From: Candidatus Poribacteria bacterium
GTDB taxonomy: Bacteria > Poribacteria > WGA-4E > WGA-3G
Direction of reading: 5' to 3'
DNA length: 64,000 bases
Assembly (NCBI GenBank): GCA_022823085.1
Contig: JAJDXV010000141.1
Location: forward strand, 62,001 to 126,000
Part shown: positions 53,002 to 62,054 of the stretch, piece by piece
Position numbering within the stretch: the first letter of the stretch is position 1
Layout: every line of letters starts with the position of its first letter
Program-made: the position numbers and the translations under genes
The notes under the pieces: generated by a model
Seen by the model: the letters and a program-made list of their open reading frames with translations, nothing else
Told to the model about the DNA's origin: nothing
Database searches by the model: none

Positions 53002-54183
53002 ATGCTTAGCATCAAAAATCTCGAAGCGATTCCGTTGAATGTGCCTTTTTATCATGAACGGGTCAGTCGGCACATGCACCGTGCCTCGACACATGGAGAA
53101 CGGGTTCACGTCTATCGCGTTGAACTTAGCAACGGCGTTATCGGATACGGTGAAAATTTGGGAGATGAATCGGGGAATATTGAGCGGATAATCGGACAGA
53201 ACGCGTTCGCTTGTCTGAACGACGACGGTGTCGGATTCGGTATCCAGATGTCGCTTTTCGATGCCATCGGTCAATCGGTAGGTGTTCCTGCCTACCAACT
53301 GATAGGCCCTAAGGTTCGCGAAAGATGTCCTATCTCGTGGTGGGATATTGATATGCCGCCGGAGGATTGGGTGGCAGAAGTCGAAGAATCGGTCAAACGG
53401 GGTTACACGTCGGCGAAGTTGAAAGCGCGTCCGTGGCGCGACATCTTCGCGCAGGTGGACGCTGTCGGTGATGCAGTGCCAGCGGATTACCGACTCGACA
53501 TCGACTTCAACGGCTTCTTACGGACAGCAGACAACGCGATCCCTGTCTTGCAACAGTTAGATGAACATCCGAACGTCGCTATCTATGAGAGTCCGTATTA
53601 CCTCGGTACGGATGTAGCGGGTGCGGCGCGGTTGCAAGCGGCTGTCAAGAAACGGATTGTTGAGCATTTCAACGAATCCTGTTTGCATGCCCGGTGTTGT
53701 GGCGGTTTTGTCGTCGGGGGTAGTGTCAACGCATTACGTCGTACGAACGCGCTCTGCTCTTCGTTTGATCAACCGTTCTGGCTACAGATGGTCGGCACGG
53801 GTATCACAACGGCGTACTCGGTACATCTCGGTGCTGTGCTATCGCAAGCGGAATTGCCTGCGATTACGTGTCATGAGTTGTGGGAATCGGACCTGCTCGA
53901 AACGCGGCTGCCGGTGGTTGATGGAACGATTCAGGTTTCTGAAGCACCCGGATTGGGGATTCGGGTTGATGAGGCAGCGTTAGCGGAATATCGCGTGGAG
54001 CTGTCTACACCGACACCGCAGCAGCTGTTCCGTCAGAGTACGTATACTTGTCGGGTGCATATCCCAGACGGTAGCGGCGGCGAAACGGTTCACGATTTCA
54101 GTGGCGAGGATGTCTATTATCCGGCGTTCAGTGAAGGGGAGTATCCGGGGTTCGTGTCTGGGGTTTGGATGGAAGTAGTTTGA
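53002..54183 (+). CDS. Enolase-superfamily (mandelate racemase-like) protein
   Basis: 393 residues from ATG 53002, with GGAGG at perfect spacing. KLKARP (the KxK base pair, near residue 143), DIDFNG (first metal ligand, near 173) and YESPYY (second, near 202) fit the superfamily. The third metal position, NESCLHARCCGGFVVGG, and the region after it differ from the usual pattern, and HELWESDLLE near residue 295 supplies further acids. The C-terminal ~60 residues extend beyond the usual barrel end. It may be an acid-sugar dehydratase or a diverged member; weaker certainty on activity than for the homologue at 10207. The two are not close in sequence. Confidence 0.85.
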   Translation: MLSIKNLEAIPLNVPFYHERVSRHMHRASTHGERVHVYRVELSNGVIGYGENLGDESGNIERIIGQNAFACLNDDGVGFGIQMSLFDAIGQSVGVPAYQLIGPKVRERCPISWWDIDMPPEDWVAEVEESVKRGYTSAKLKARPWRDIFAQVDAVGDAVPADYRLDIDFNGFLRTADNAIPVLQQLDEHPNVAIYESPYYLGTDVAGAARLQAAVKKRIVEHFNESCLHARCCGGFVVGGSVNALRRTNALCSSFDQPFWLQMVGTGITTAYSVHLGAVLSQAELPAITCHELWESDLLETRLPVVDGTIQVSEAPGLGIRVDEAALAEYRVELSTPTPQQLFRQSTYTCRVHIPDGSGGETVHDFSGEDVYYPAFSEGEYPGFVSGVWMEVV

Positions 54184-54221
54184 TAATTATTGAACCAGTG
54201 ATAACGCACCGGATCCCTGTC

Positions 54222-55823
54222 CTAAATTGACGAAGGTTGTTGCTGTACCACAGGAATCACATAGCTCCGAATTGTCAAACCGTCTATTGTCTCCGTCTCA
54301 ACGCGCGGCGTAGGATTGTTGCGATGGTCGAATACGACATAATATCCTTCCCGCGCGTTTTCTAATTTGAGATACGCAGCGAGTTGTTTCTTGCCTGTTT
54401 GATAGTTGATTTCACCTCTCCAAACCTTTGTCTCAACGATGTATTTTCGCTGATTGTGGGTAATAAGGAGGTCTATTCTGCCACGCCCGGTTTGTACTTC
54501 AATATACATCATGCCTCCGACGAGTCTTACAAACTGTTCAATATAAGCGAGGAGTAGGTGTCGACCGACAGATTCTTGCGGCGTATCCGGTACTTGTAGA
54601 ATTTTGAACCCTGCGCGGGCAATAAAATCTCGGAAATTGTCAAGCAACGCCTCCATTTCAATCTGTCCTGTAGAGGTAAGATAATCACGAAAACCATCCG
54701 CAGTGTCTTCGGGAAAATATTCTTGCTCCAACCCATTCACTGCCGGTTTAAAGGCTTGCAAGATAGCATACAGATAAATCGGGTTGGCGATTTCACACAT
54801 TCCATCATCCCCTTCAGAAATGACGCCATAAATGGCGAGTTCATCAATGGATTCATCACGTAGATTAAAATCCAGACCATCATCGTAAGCTGTGATTCTC
54901 ATTAAAATTCTTTCAAAGTCGGCTTTTTTACGAATATTAGTTATCAAATGATCAATATTAGTATTCCGTTCCCGAAGGATTTGGGCGTGCGCCTTTGAAA
55001 AGTGCGACATCACGATCGTTTCAGTTTTGGAAATGTCCATTTCCTCGGTGAGAATTTGGGCACACCGATTGACGAGGAACGGTTGCCCTGCTGTCTGTTT
55101 GTGAATAGCGGTGATAACTTCAGGCGTGAAACCTTGTCCTACTTCTTCGGTGTACTGCCCAAGTAATTCATGCACCTGTGCCAGCGTGAAATTAGGCAAA
55201 TGAAATTCATCTTGGATATTGAAAGGCGAGATGGATCGGTCGTAGTTGAGTTGTGTGATGTTTTTGACTCCTACAATGCCGACACTATAAGGACATCGAG
55301 GACTTGATTGGTCAAGATAAATGTATCGGAGCGAGTGAAGGAAACCGCGAACAGCGTCTGGAGGAATAGCATCAAACTCGTCAATGATGAGGATAACCTT
55401 TTGGGAATTATCATGCTCTGGTAGGAAATTAACCAGATGCTTAAAGAACTCCATCATTGAAATTTGATCTGTTACCTCTGTGTTATCCAAAAATTGGCTT
55501 AACGTTTTAGAAAGTGCAGTGCCACGTTTCTCGAAAACGTCATTAATTTCCTCTTGCAGTCTTCTATAGAAAGAGAGATAAAAATCGGAAGCAGAGATAT
55601 CCACATACAACTCAAAGTTCAGTTGAATTGGGAAATATGCTTCAGCTATGAGAGCATCTATAGCAGTACGGAAAAGGGTCGTCTTGCCAGTCTGTCGCGG
55701 CGCGAAGAGAACGATGTATTTGCCTTTTTTCACACGGTCAACAAAATCCGCTATCTCATCAGTGCGCGAGACAACGTAGTTTTCTTTGGGATTAACGGGG
55801 CCTTGGGTTCCAAATGTTCTCAT
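54222..55823 (-). CDS. AAA-ATPase with C-terminal PD-(D/E)XK nuclease-like domain
   Basis: 533 residues; ATG with GAGGAA six bases upstream. Walker A is APRQTGKTTL (residues ~41-50) and Walker B is VILIIDEFD (~145-153), then sensor-like segments. After a helical middle the last ~100 residues hold GRGRIDLLI...KYIVETKVW, the D...E-x-K core of the restriction-endonuclease fold. This is the 'AAA-like domain plus PDDEXK' protein family that is frequent in cyanobacteria and bacteroidetes. Its job is not established; a mobile-element or defence role is suspected. Unrelated genes flank it. Confidence 0.88.
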   Translation of the reverse strand: MRTFGTQGPVNPKENYVVSRTDEIADFVDRVKKGKYIVLFAPRQTGKTTLFRTAIDALIAEAYFPIQLNFELYVDISASDFYLSFYRRLQEEINDVFEKRGTALSKTLSQFLDNTEVTDQISMMEFFKHLVNFLPEHDNSQKVILIIDEFDAIPPDAVRGFLHSLRYIYLDQSSPRCPYSVGIVGVKNITQLNYDRSISPFNIQDEFHLPNFTLAQVHELLGQYTEEVGQGFTPEVITAIHKQTAGQPFLVNRCAQILTEEMDISKTETIVMSHFSKAHAQILRERNTNIDHLITNIRKKADFERILMRITAYDDGLDFNLRDESIDELAIYGVISEGDDGMCEIANPIYLYAILQAFKPAVNGLEQEYFPEDTADGFRDYLTSTGQIEMEALLDNFRDFIARAGFKILQVPDTPQESVGRHLLLAYIEQFVRLVGGMMYIEVQTGRGRIDLLITHNQRKYIVETKVWRGEINYQTGKKQLAAYLKLENAREGYYVVFDHRNNPTPRVETETIDGLTIRSYVIPVVQQQPSSI

Positions 55824-56292
55824 TTTTTTCCTCTGTTGCTAACGCCTTTAGGAACTTTCGGAGTTCTCAGCAAAAAATTCTATGATTTATTGGTGTCAAT
55901 AGTTTGAAAAGTGTGTTAAAAGTATAATGCATTCAATCTATTTGTCAAGGAATTTTCATCTGATGGGTGTGTGAATATGCTAACAGCACGACCCTATCGA
56001 AGCACTCTAAGACATAGCACTCCGCTGGAGTGCATTTATCGCTGACATCTGTGGCTATAGATATATCACGCCTCTGGCGTGAGAAGAGCCAACCTCTCGA
56101 AAAGCCTCTTTGCTCCAGCGGAGCAATATGTCTATAGATATGATTATAAACTGATGCTCAGGGAGACATGAATGAAAATATAGTAGATTTTCAACGCAAT
56201 GTGTTATACTATATTTTAAGAACTTATCAACAGGTCAATAACTGAAAAGGTAAAATATCTCTCAAAACCATTCAAAATAGAGGGTAATCTGG
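55824..56292. other. Intergenic region with three related hairpins
   Basis: 469 bp, no gene seen. Contains the long copy of the GCACTCC-hairpin element (56012-56140) and a TATACT box at 56205-56210 before the TPR/thioredoxin gene. Confidence 0.65.
56012..56140. repeat. Element with three 17-nt perfect hairpins
   Basis: Hairpins GCACTCC GCT GGAGTGC (56017-56033), TCACGCC TCT GGCGTGA (56066-56082) and TTGCTCC AGC GGAGCAA (56110-56126), each with seven-base arms and a three-base loop and all with CC...GG next to the loop. CTATAGA-type strings flank them. Partial copy at 23448-23513. Confidence 0.8.
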
Positions 56293-57642
56293 ATGAAAAC
56301 AATTTTGACGATAGGGATCGTGTGGAGTCTGTTGATAACAGCTGCCATAGCACAAGAACAGGTGATACCAGCAATAAGACTCGAAGAAGCCATCGTTCCG
56401 ACACCTGAACAACGAGAGAAAAATCTCGAGATATGTATGCAAAACTTGATAAAACTTGGTAAGTCCATTGAAGTTTACTTGGAAGTTAATGGTGATTATC
56501 CTGAATGGCTCTCAGACCTCTACCATCCGAAATATTTACCGGACCCAGACGTGCTGATTTGTCCTGCGGATAGATCAGGTGGTATTGCCCTTTTTTCAGC
56601 GAATATAGATCCGAAGATGCCCGTGAGTTATGGGTATCAGTTTCACCCAGCATACCGAGCGCGGAAAACCGAAGCACGCCTGCTATATGGGGATGTTATC
56701 CCGCTTGTCAGGTGTCGGCACCATGCAGGTCAAGATACTTCTTGCTTAAACTTGAGTTTCTCCCTTAAGATTACGCAATCCGTGAGTCGTTGGGAAGATG
56801 CTCCAGAACAACTGTATGAAACGCCGGAGCAAACTATCGCCGCTTTAGAAGCAGGTCTTGAACGGCACCCCTATCATGAACGCTTGTCCTATTATGTATA
56901 TCCTGTCCTTGCGCGTCTTTACATCGAATCCGAACACAAGGAAAAGGTTGAGGGTCTTATTAAACTTTTCAGATCAAAGATGAACACAGACAGTGCTCGA
57001 GACTATTTTACCCTCGGTACGATGCTCGGACAAATGAATCGAAATGAAGAAGCGCTCCAACTTTTTAAGGAACTTGAGGCGCAGACACCAAATGATCCTA
57101 ACGTTCATCAGCAGCTTGCTGGACTTCACGAGAAACTTGGCAATACTGACTTAGCGAAGGAACACCAACGAAAAGGTGAACCTAAACCAGTGTTGCTTAG
57201 AGAACCTGAACCAGCAATGGAATTAATTGGAAAAGTTGTTCCTGATTTTTCAGCAACAGACCTTGACGGTAATCCGATTTCGCTTGAACAATACCGCGGC
57301 AAAGTTGTTCTGCTCGACTTCTGGGCAGTTTGGTGCGCTCCATGTATCGCGGAGATGCCGAAAATCAAAAAAGTCTATGATACCTACAAGAACGAAGGGT
57401 TTGACATTATTGGGATTAGCCTCGATTTTGATAAAAAAAGGCTGCGAGATTACCTGAAAGAAAATGATATTCCTTGGCGACAGGTGTTTAGTGGGAAGAT
57501 TATGGATAACCCTGTTGCTCTACATTACAACGTACGTTCCATTCCGACACAGTGGCTTATTGACAAAGATGGCAGCCTCATCTCACATCAAGTCAGAGGT
57601 GAAACGTTGAAGGAGATGGTTGCGGAAGCCTTGAAGGAATAA
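56293..57642 (+). CDS. Exported pseudopilin-like/TPR/TlpA-thioredoxin fusion
   Basis: 449 residues. Signal peptide MKTILTIGIVWSLLITAAIA. Residues ~35-140 resemble the globular part of type II pseudopilins (NLIKLGKSIEVYLEVNGDYP...LICPADRSGG...SYGYQFHP). Residues ~170-295 contain TPR-like helices. Residues ~310-449 form a redoxin/TlpA domain with the active site WCAPC and the cis-proline segment RSIPTQWLID. So it is a periplasmic thiol-disulfide protein with binding modules. The lipoprotein gene starts one base after its stop, in an operon of three. Confidence 0.87.
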   Translation: MKTILTIGIVWSLLITAAIAQEQVIPAIRLEEAIVPTPEQREKNLEICMQNLIKLGKSIEVYLEVNGDYPEWLSDLYHPKYLPDPDVLICPADRSGGIALFSANIDPKMPVSYGYQFHPAYRARKTEARLLYGDVIPLVRCRHHAGQDTSCLNLSFSLKITQSVSRWEDAPEQLYETPEQTIAALEAGLERHPYHERLSYYVYPVLARLYIESEHKEKVEGLIKLFRSKMNTDSARDYFTLGTMLGQMNRNEEALQLFKELEAQTPNDPNVHQQLAGLHEKLGNTDLAKEHQRKGEPKPVLLREPEPAMELIGKVVPDFSATDLDGNPISLEQYRGKVVLLDFWAVWCAPCIAEMPKIKKVYDTYKNEGFDIIGISLDFDKKRLRDYLKENDIPWRQVFSGKIMDNPVALHYNVRSIPTQWLIDKDGSLISHQVRGETLKEMVAEALKE

Positions 57643-57643
57643 A

Positions 57644-58399
57644 ATGCGACTGATTTCTCTGATTCTATGCGCGATTTTTATGCTATTCGGCTGCGGTTCC
57701 GATGAAACGCCTACACCCATAGAACAGACACCACCGAATTACTTCCCTGACGCTGTCGGCAGCACATGGGTCTATCGAAACGCAGATGGATCCGAATGGT
57801 CGCGGGAGATTACTGACGGCTACAGTGCGGCGGAAGCGGATTATCAACGCTTCACCTACGTGGGGTTGGGTGCCGACGATGAATTCGACTATTTGAAAGC
57901 GAACGCTTTTCGGGTCGCAGAAAACCGAGTTTTTTTTCCCATGGGTGAAAAGGTAGATCAGTACATTCAGAACGAATTGCCGGTCTTGGTTCAAGATGAA
58001 TTCGCTGGTTTGGAACTTGACATTGCCTTAGATCCGGCCTCGCCCCCGGATTTCGTCCTCTTCCAATTCCCACTCAGTCCTAACGTTGAATGGGAGGCTT
58101 TCAACACGGAAGTCAACGGGAGCCTTGTTTTGCAGAACCTCGTGTTGCTTCAGATACCGATTGAAGCACAGATAAGCGTTAAAGGGAAGGTCATTGCCGA
58201 AAGTCCGATTGAAACGCCTGCTGGCAGTTTCGATTCGGCGTACCAGATTGAATATACTTTAGAATTCACGCATACGCTTTTCCCGGAAGCCGAAGTCTTG
58301 CGGCAGCATCAGACGCTATGGTTCGCGCCACACGTCGGCATTGTTAAGATTGAAAATGAAAGCGGCGTAACAGCGTTAATTTCATACACTTTTCCATGA
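57644..58399 (+). CDS. Lipoprotein of unknown function
   Basis: 251 residues. Lipobox LFGC at the end of a signal (MRLISLILCAIFMLFGC), so the mature N-terminal cysteine is lipidated. The remainder is beta-rich: FPDAVGSTWVYRNADGSEW near residue 33, and ETPAGSFDSAYQIEY near 190 followed by LWFAPHVGIVKIE, a layout found in many DUF-type lipoproteins with a lipocalin-like or TapB-type fold. The stop overlaps the start of the next gene (ATGA, 58396-58399), hence translational coupling with the ELM1-like protein. Confidence 0.85.
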   Translation: MRLISLILCAIFMLFGCGSDETPTPIEQTPPNYFPDAVGSTWVYRNADGSEWSREITDGYSAAEADYQRFTYVGLGADDEFDYLKANAFRVAENRVFFPMGEKVDQYIQNELPVLVQDEFAGLELDIALDPASPPDFVLFQFPLSPNVEWEAFNTEVNGSLVLQNLVLLQIPIEAQISVKGKVIAESPIETPAGSFDSAYQIEYTLEFTHTLFPEAEVLRQHQTLWFAPHVGIVKIENESGVTALISYTFP

Positions 58400-59460
58400 G
58401 AGTTGTTATTTTAAGCGACAACAAACCGGGACACTATAAGCAGTCCTTGGGCATTGTGGAGAGATTGCCTAACTGTGAGATGGAATGGGTTACGATAGAA
58501 TTCCAGCATAAGTGGCGTGATAACCTGCTGCGCGTCTTTATGTGTGCCTTCGGTGGTATATCGCTCTCCGAGTCATTTATCCAGATACTTTTCCGCTGGA
58601 GCCTCACCGTTGAGACTTACAATACATTGTCAACGCTCCAGGCTGCCGACGTTATCCTTTCAACCGGTTCATCCGTCGCGGCGGTTAACTTACTGCTTGG
58701 TCAGCTGCTCAAGGCAAAAACTGTCACCTGTCGTAGACCTTCGCCTTTAGGTACTTGCCATTTTGACCTTGCGATCCTCCCGATGTTTTCATGGTACGGT
58801 AAGAGACGGACAGATAATGTGTGCAAAACAGTAGGTGTCCCTAACCCTATCTCACCCGACACACTCAACACCGAAAAGAGACAGTTGATACAAGAACTCA
58901 ATTTACCCGACTGCCCACGTATCGGTGTCCTGATCGGTGGGAGAGACCGACACGAAACGATCACGACTGCAGATGCGGAGGCACTGCGTAAAGTTTGTGA
59001 AGTAACTGCTACAGCATTGAACGCGCAGATATTGGTGACGACCTCGCGCCGGACACCGACAGATGTCGTGGAACACTTATCGTCAACGCTGAAACACGCC
59101 GACTGGTGCCCATTTTTCATTGAACCGGACACGCCTTCAGCACTTACAGATCCGTATCAATCTATCCTCGCCTTAAGTGATCTCCTTATCGTTACTGGAG
59201 ATAGTTTCTCTATGGTCTGTGAGGCGGCGAGCAGTGGTCGTCCAGTTATCGTTTTAACACTGTCGAAAGAAGCCGTCAGACAGCCGAAGCGGTATAAGGT
59301 CTACGCGTATATGGAACAACATGCCGTTGTGCGTCAATGTAGGCTTGATGGTTTAAAGCGATATATTGTTGATGGACTCACTTCGGATGTGTCGAACACA
59401 CCGCTCCGAGATACCGAAACAGCAGCAGCGGCAATCCATCGTTTAGGATTGAGCGATTAA
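58396..59460 (+). CDS. ELM1/GtrOC1-family (DUF1022) glycosyltransferase-like protein
   Basis: 354 residues. N-terminal VVILSDNKPGHYKQSLG is the family's opening (D-x-K-x-G-H-x-x-Q). Later GVLIGGRDRHETIT and the C-terminal LIVTGDSFSMVCEAASSGRPVIV correspond to the nucleotide-sugar-binding half of a GT-B-like fold. The family includes the plant mitochondrial fission protein ELM1 and bacterial capsule or O-antigen proteins. It likely acts at the cytoplasmic membrane on an envelope glycan. Coupled to the lipoprotein gene. Confidence 0.87.
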   Translation: MRVVILSDNKPGHYKQSLGIVERLPNCEMEWVTIEFQHKWRDNLLRVFMCAFGGISLSESFIQILFRWSLTVETYNTLSTLQAADVILSTGSSVAAVNLLLGQLLKAKTVTCRRPSPLGTCHFDLAILPMFSWYGKRRTDNVCKTVGVPNPISPDTLNTEKRQLIQELNLPDCPRIGVLIGGRDRHETITTADAEALRKVCEVTATALNAQILVTTSRRTPTDVVEHLSSTLKHADWCPFFIEPDTPSALTDPYQSILALSDLLIVTGDSFSMVCEAASSGRPVIVLTLSKEAVRQPKRYKVYAYMEQHAVVRQCRLDGLKRYIVDGLTSDVSNTPLRDTETAAAAIHRLGLSD

Positions 59461-60203
59461 TTGCATAACAACGAAAAACAGTGGAACCTTTTTTGGTTTT
59501 CGGTGTGATAATCCGTAAAATCTGAAAGTTGATACAATCAACTATAATCTCACCGAAGGAGACGAACGATGAAAGCGGGTGTGTAAAGTTTTTGGCAGCA
59601 TATTGATTTTTTTGAAAGCGGAGTGCCATGTCTTAGAGTGCTTTGATAGGGTAACGCTGTTAGCATATTTGCACACCCACGCTTTGCTTTTCGCTTGACA
59701 GTTTTCTGGATAGTGTAGTACACTTAATAAGCGAGTTGCGTACATTTGACCGCTCTCCGCCCTAAAGGACGGAGATTCTTCTCTGTCCAAGATATTAGGG
59801 TTTAGCGTGACTGCCATCTGCAGTTTCTCGCTATGGAGCCATCTCCAACCACTTGGCGTTGGTTCTCCGATCAAGTCGGAGCAACACAGATGCGAATCTG
59901 CGGTGCGGGCCATGGGGCACTCTACGGAAAGCCTCGTATCTCGCGAAGCCGACCGATACTTTTGGCTGGTATATCCAGCTTCAAAACTTATGAATATATT
60001 TCGAGGGTCCATCTTTCAGGCTTTTTTCTCGATACTCACTTTTTCTGGGGCTATTAACCACCAACCACTCCAACCCCTTTGCGAGGGGTGGTAGAGAACA
60101 ATCGCAAAGCGCGAAAGTCGCAAATCTCTACCAAGTGGTTGTCAATAGTATACCAGAAAACAACTTTTATGTCAACAAAAAACGCATTTTCTGCATCTCC
60201 AAG
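59461..60203. other. Gene-free region with a transposon-like palindromic block
   Basis: 740 bp with no convincing gene. The left 280 bp show nothing clear. 59745-60141 holds the structured block described separately. The last 60 bp are AT-rich. Confidence 0.6.
59745..60141 (-). mobile_element. Possible non-autonomous IS200/IS605-type (TnpB-derived) remnant or structured RNA
   Basis: On the minus strand the block ends with a hairpin CTCCGTCC TTTA GGGCGGAG (59755-59774) directly followed by AGCGGTCAA. A GAAGAATC(T/C)CCG...TTTAGGGCGG string before a TCAA-like site is typical of right ends of IS200/IS605 elements, where the tnpB tail and its guide RNA scaffold lie. At the other end are nested palindromes: CAACCACT/AGTGGTTG (60062-60069 with 60134-60141) enclosing CCCCT/AGGGG and GGTAGAGA/TCTCTACC. 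No transposase frame is left. Assignment is by resemblance only. Confidence 0.35.
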
Positions 60204-60582
60204 CTAAAGCATGGAGTTTTGAAAATGAAGAAGGTGATAAAAACTCCTGTCATACTCATCCAGACACAATTCCCATACATTCCCACCCATATCATGCAGA
60301 CCGTATCCGTTCGGTAGATAACTCCCGACGGGGCGGGTATGTTTCCCGTAATATCCGTAGTTCGCTTTACCCGGATGACGGAAATTACCCCACACATAAC
60401 GTCTGTTTGTCCAACCGCCGCGCGCTGTTTTCTCCCATTCTACCTCCACCGGTAACACGGACGACTGAGGCTTTGCCTTTTTCGGATGCAAGTTCCGCTG
60501 TCAGCGTTGGCAAGTTATCGGAAGCGTTCTGCACCCGCGCACATGAGAGGACGAACACAAAAGTTAAAGTGAAAAGACTCAA
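60204..60582 (-). pseudogene. Degenerate formylglycine-generating-enzyme (SUMF1) lipoprotein gene
   Basis: A lipoprotein-like N-terminus (FTLTFVFVLSCARVQ, with a cysteine at the lipobox) begins at a TTG at 60582. A second frame to 60204 holds the middle of a SUMF1 domain (VEWEKTARGGWTNRRYVWG and LHDMGGNVWELCLDEYDRS). The first ~100 residues of the domain and the C-terminal RGGSW part with the active cysteines are missing, so the gene is inactive after an internal deletion and truncation. It borders the transposon-like block. Confidence 0.75.
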
Positions 60583-60619
60583 TAGACATTAGTTAAAGTG
60601 AAAAGACTCAATAGACATT
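60562..60619. repeat. 29-bp tandem duplication
   Basis: Two identical units, 60562-60590 and 60591-60619, starting AGTTAAAGTGAAAAGACTCA. It covers the start of the SUMF1 pseudogene and may be recent. Confidence 0.9.
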
Positions 60620-60731
60620 TTCGGCTACGTTTCATGAGAGAAACCCCCTGGTTTGAATATGAGAAACCCAAAAACGATTACAATTGCACCACAGTCCGCT
60701 ACCGTTAGTGTGCCTGCACAGAGGACTATGC

Positions 60732-62012
60732 CTAAACTTCAGGCTGCGACTTCAAGATTCGAAGGGCATCCTGAGCTCGTCTACGTTGTCTCTCTGCTAA
60801 CGGGTTTCTCGGATCTAACTTAAGTGCCTTGGCAGAATGGGTGATGACCGCCTGATAATATCGTTTTGCCTCACCGATGTCTCCTTCATCCGCCTTATCT
60901 TCGGCGATATGAATTTTTACCTCCGCCAAATTAACGTGTGCGATTGCATACTCAGGGTTAATTTCAATCGCTTTATTGAGATCTTCAAGTAGCCCCTGTT
61001 CGTCTCCAAGATTACCTTTTGCAGATGCCCGATTGTTGTAGGCGAAGATATGTTCCGGATTAATTTCAATCATCTTATCAAAATCCTTAATAGCACTTCC
61101 AAGTTTCCCAATGCGGAGTTTTACGATACCTCGTTTAGAGTAGATTTCAACCAAGTCTGGGTTGAGTTTCAGAGCGGCGTTATAGTCTCTTATCGCCCCA
61201 CTATTTTTGTTTCGTTCTGACATTTTGTCGTCCGCTCGTGCTTCCAAAGCATAGGCGCGTACGCGGGGGTCCGCCTGGAACTCATCCAACCAGATAACTT
61301 CTCCTGCATTCGCGAGGAGCTCCTGAAGCACATTTGAAGATACAGCTGTCCCCATCATTGAACGACTATCCCCCGCGGAGGAACCCGTCGCGTAAGCAAA
61401 TACACCGATGACTTCTTGCTTGCTGTTTAGGACGGGACTGCCACTGCCCGCACCAGAGAAGTGGATTCTTATATGAAGCCACCTATCATCTCTATATCTG
61501 CTCTGAAGATAACCTGCTGCGCCTGCACATCTTGGCTCATCTCGGTTTCCAATTGCATAAACCGTCTCGCCTATCTCAACGGTATCGCTATCACCCAACG
61601 GTAAGGGTACCCCTGTCTCCTCGATTTTGAGGAGCACAAGGTTATTTTTCGTATCATAAGCAGTAACACCTTCAATAGTGTACTCTTCCAGAACGTCCTC
61701 ATTTGGCACAAGAATTTGGTTGCGCTTACGTCTACGGGAAGACCGATTCCTGCTACTGCTGAATGCCCTTTGAAAAGAGACCGCCGAAAATGCGGCAATA
61801 CTGAGAGCTTTTGATAACGCATCAATAGTCGTCACGATCTTGTCGGGTGCCACAAAGAATCCGGTTGTCGAAGCAAGGTTAATTGTTGGCCCGTCGTCTG
61901 TTGAGAAGAATACAGTCGGTTTTTTAAGGTCAGGTTCTGTTAGAAAAAAAACAATAGACTGTTTATTGTCTTCAATTATCTGTCTTAACGACCTATCTTT
62001 TTTCTTTTTCAT
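60732..62012 (-). CDS. Trypsin-fold/TPR protein with replaced catalytic residues (pseudoprotease)
   Basis: 426 residues from ATG 62012, chosen for AAAAGGA upstream; a frame to 62048 exists. Homologous to the proteins at 1-1623 and 62417-64000. At the catalytic His position it has Asp64 (VTTIDAL instead of ATxxHxV) and at the Asp position Asn124 (NNLVLLK instead of NDLAVLK). Ser190 (GAGSGSPV) is kept. A 30-residue Arg/Ser-rich insert (residues ~75-105) replaces a surface loop. With two of three triad residues lost it cannot be a normal serine protease. TPR units fill residues ~280-420. Last gene of a three-member tandem array. Confidence 0.88.
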   Translation of the reverse strand: MKKKKDRSLRQIIEDNKQSIVFFLTEPDLKKPTVFFSTDDGPTINLASTTGFFVAPDKIVTTIDALSKALSIAAFSAVSFQRAFSSSRNRSSRRRKRNQILVPNEDVLEEYTIEGVTAYDTKNNLVLLKIEETGVPLPLGDSDTVEIGETVYAIGNRDEPRCAGAAGYLQSRYRDDRWLHIRIHFSGAGSGSPVLNSKQEVIGVFAYATGSSAGDSRSMMGTAVSSNVLQELLANAGEVIWLDEFQADPRVRAYALEARADDKMSERNKNSGAIRDYNAALKLNPDLVEIYSKRGIVKLRIGKLGSAIKDFDKMIEINPEHIFAYNNRASAKGNLGDEQGLLEDLNKAIEINPEYAIAHVNLAEVKIHIAEDKADEGDIGEAKRYYQAVITHSAKALKLDPRNPLAERQRRRAQDALRILKSQPEV

Positions 62013-62054
62013 GATGGATATCCTTTTCCCGCTGATGATAGCAGTCAATGCGGT

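Noticed and set aside
58701-59132. Minus-strand frame of 143 codons
   Set aside because: Antisense to the ELM1-like gene; composition gives no protein-like pattern.
59542-60012. Minus-strand frame of 156 codons as a protein gene
   Set aside because: No domain or start signal; its middle coincides with the hairpin-rich transposon-like block, so a non-coding origin is more likely.
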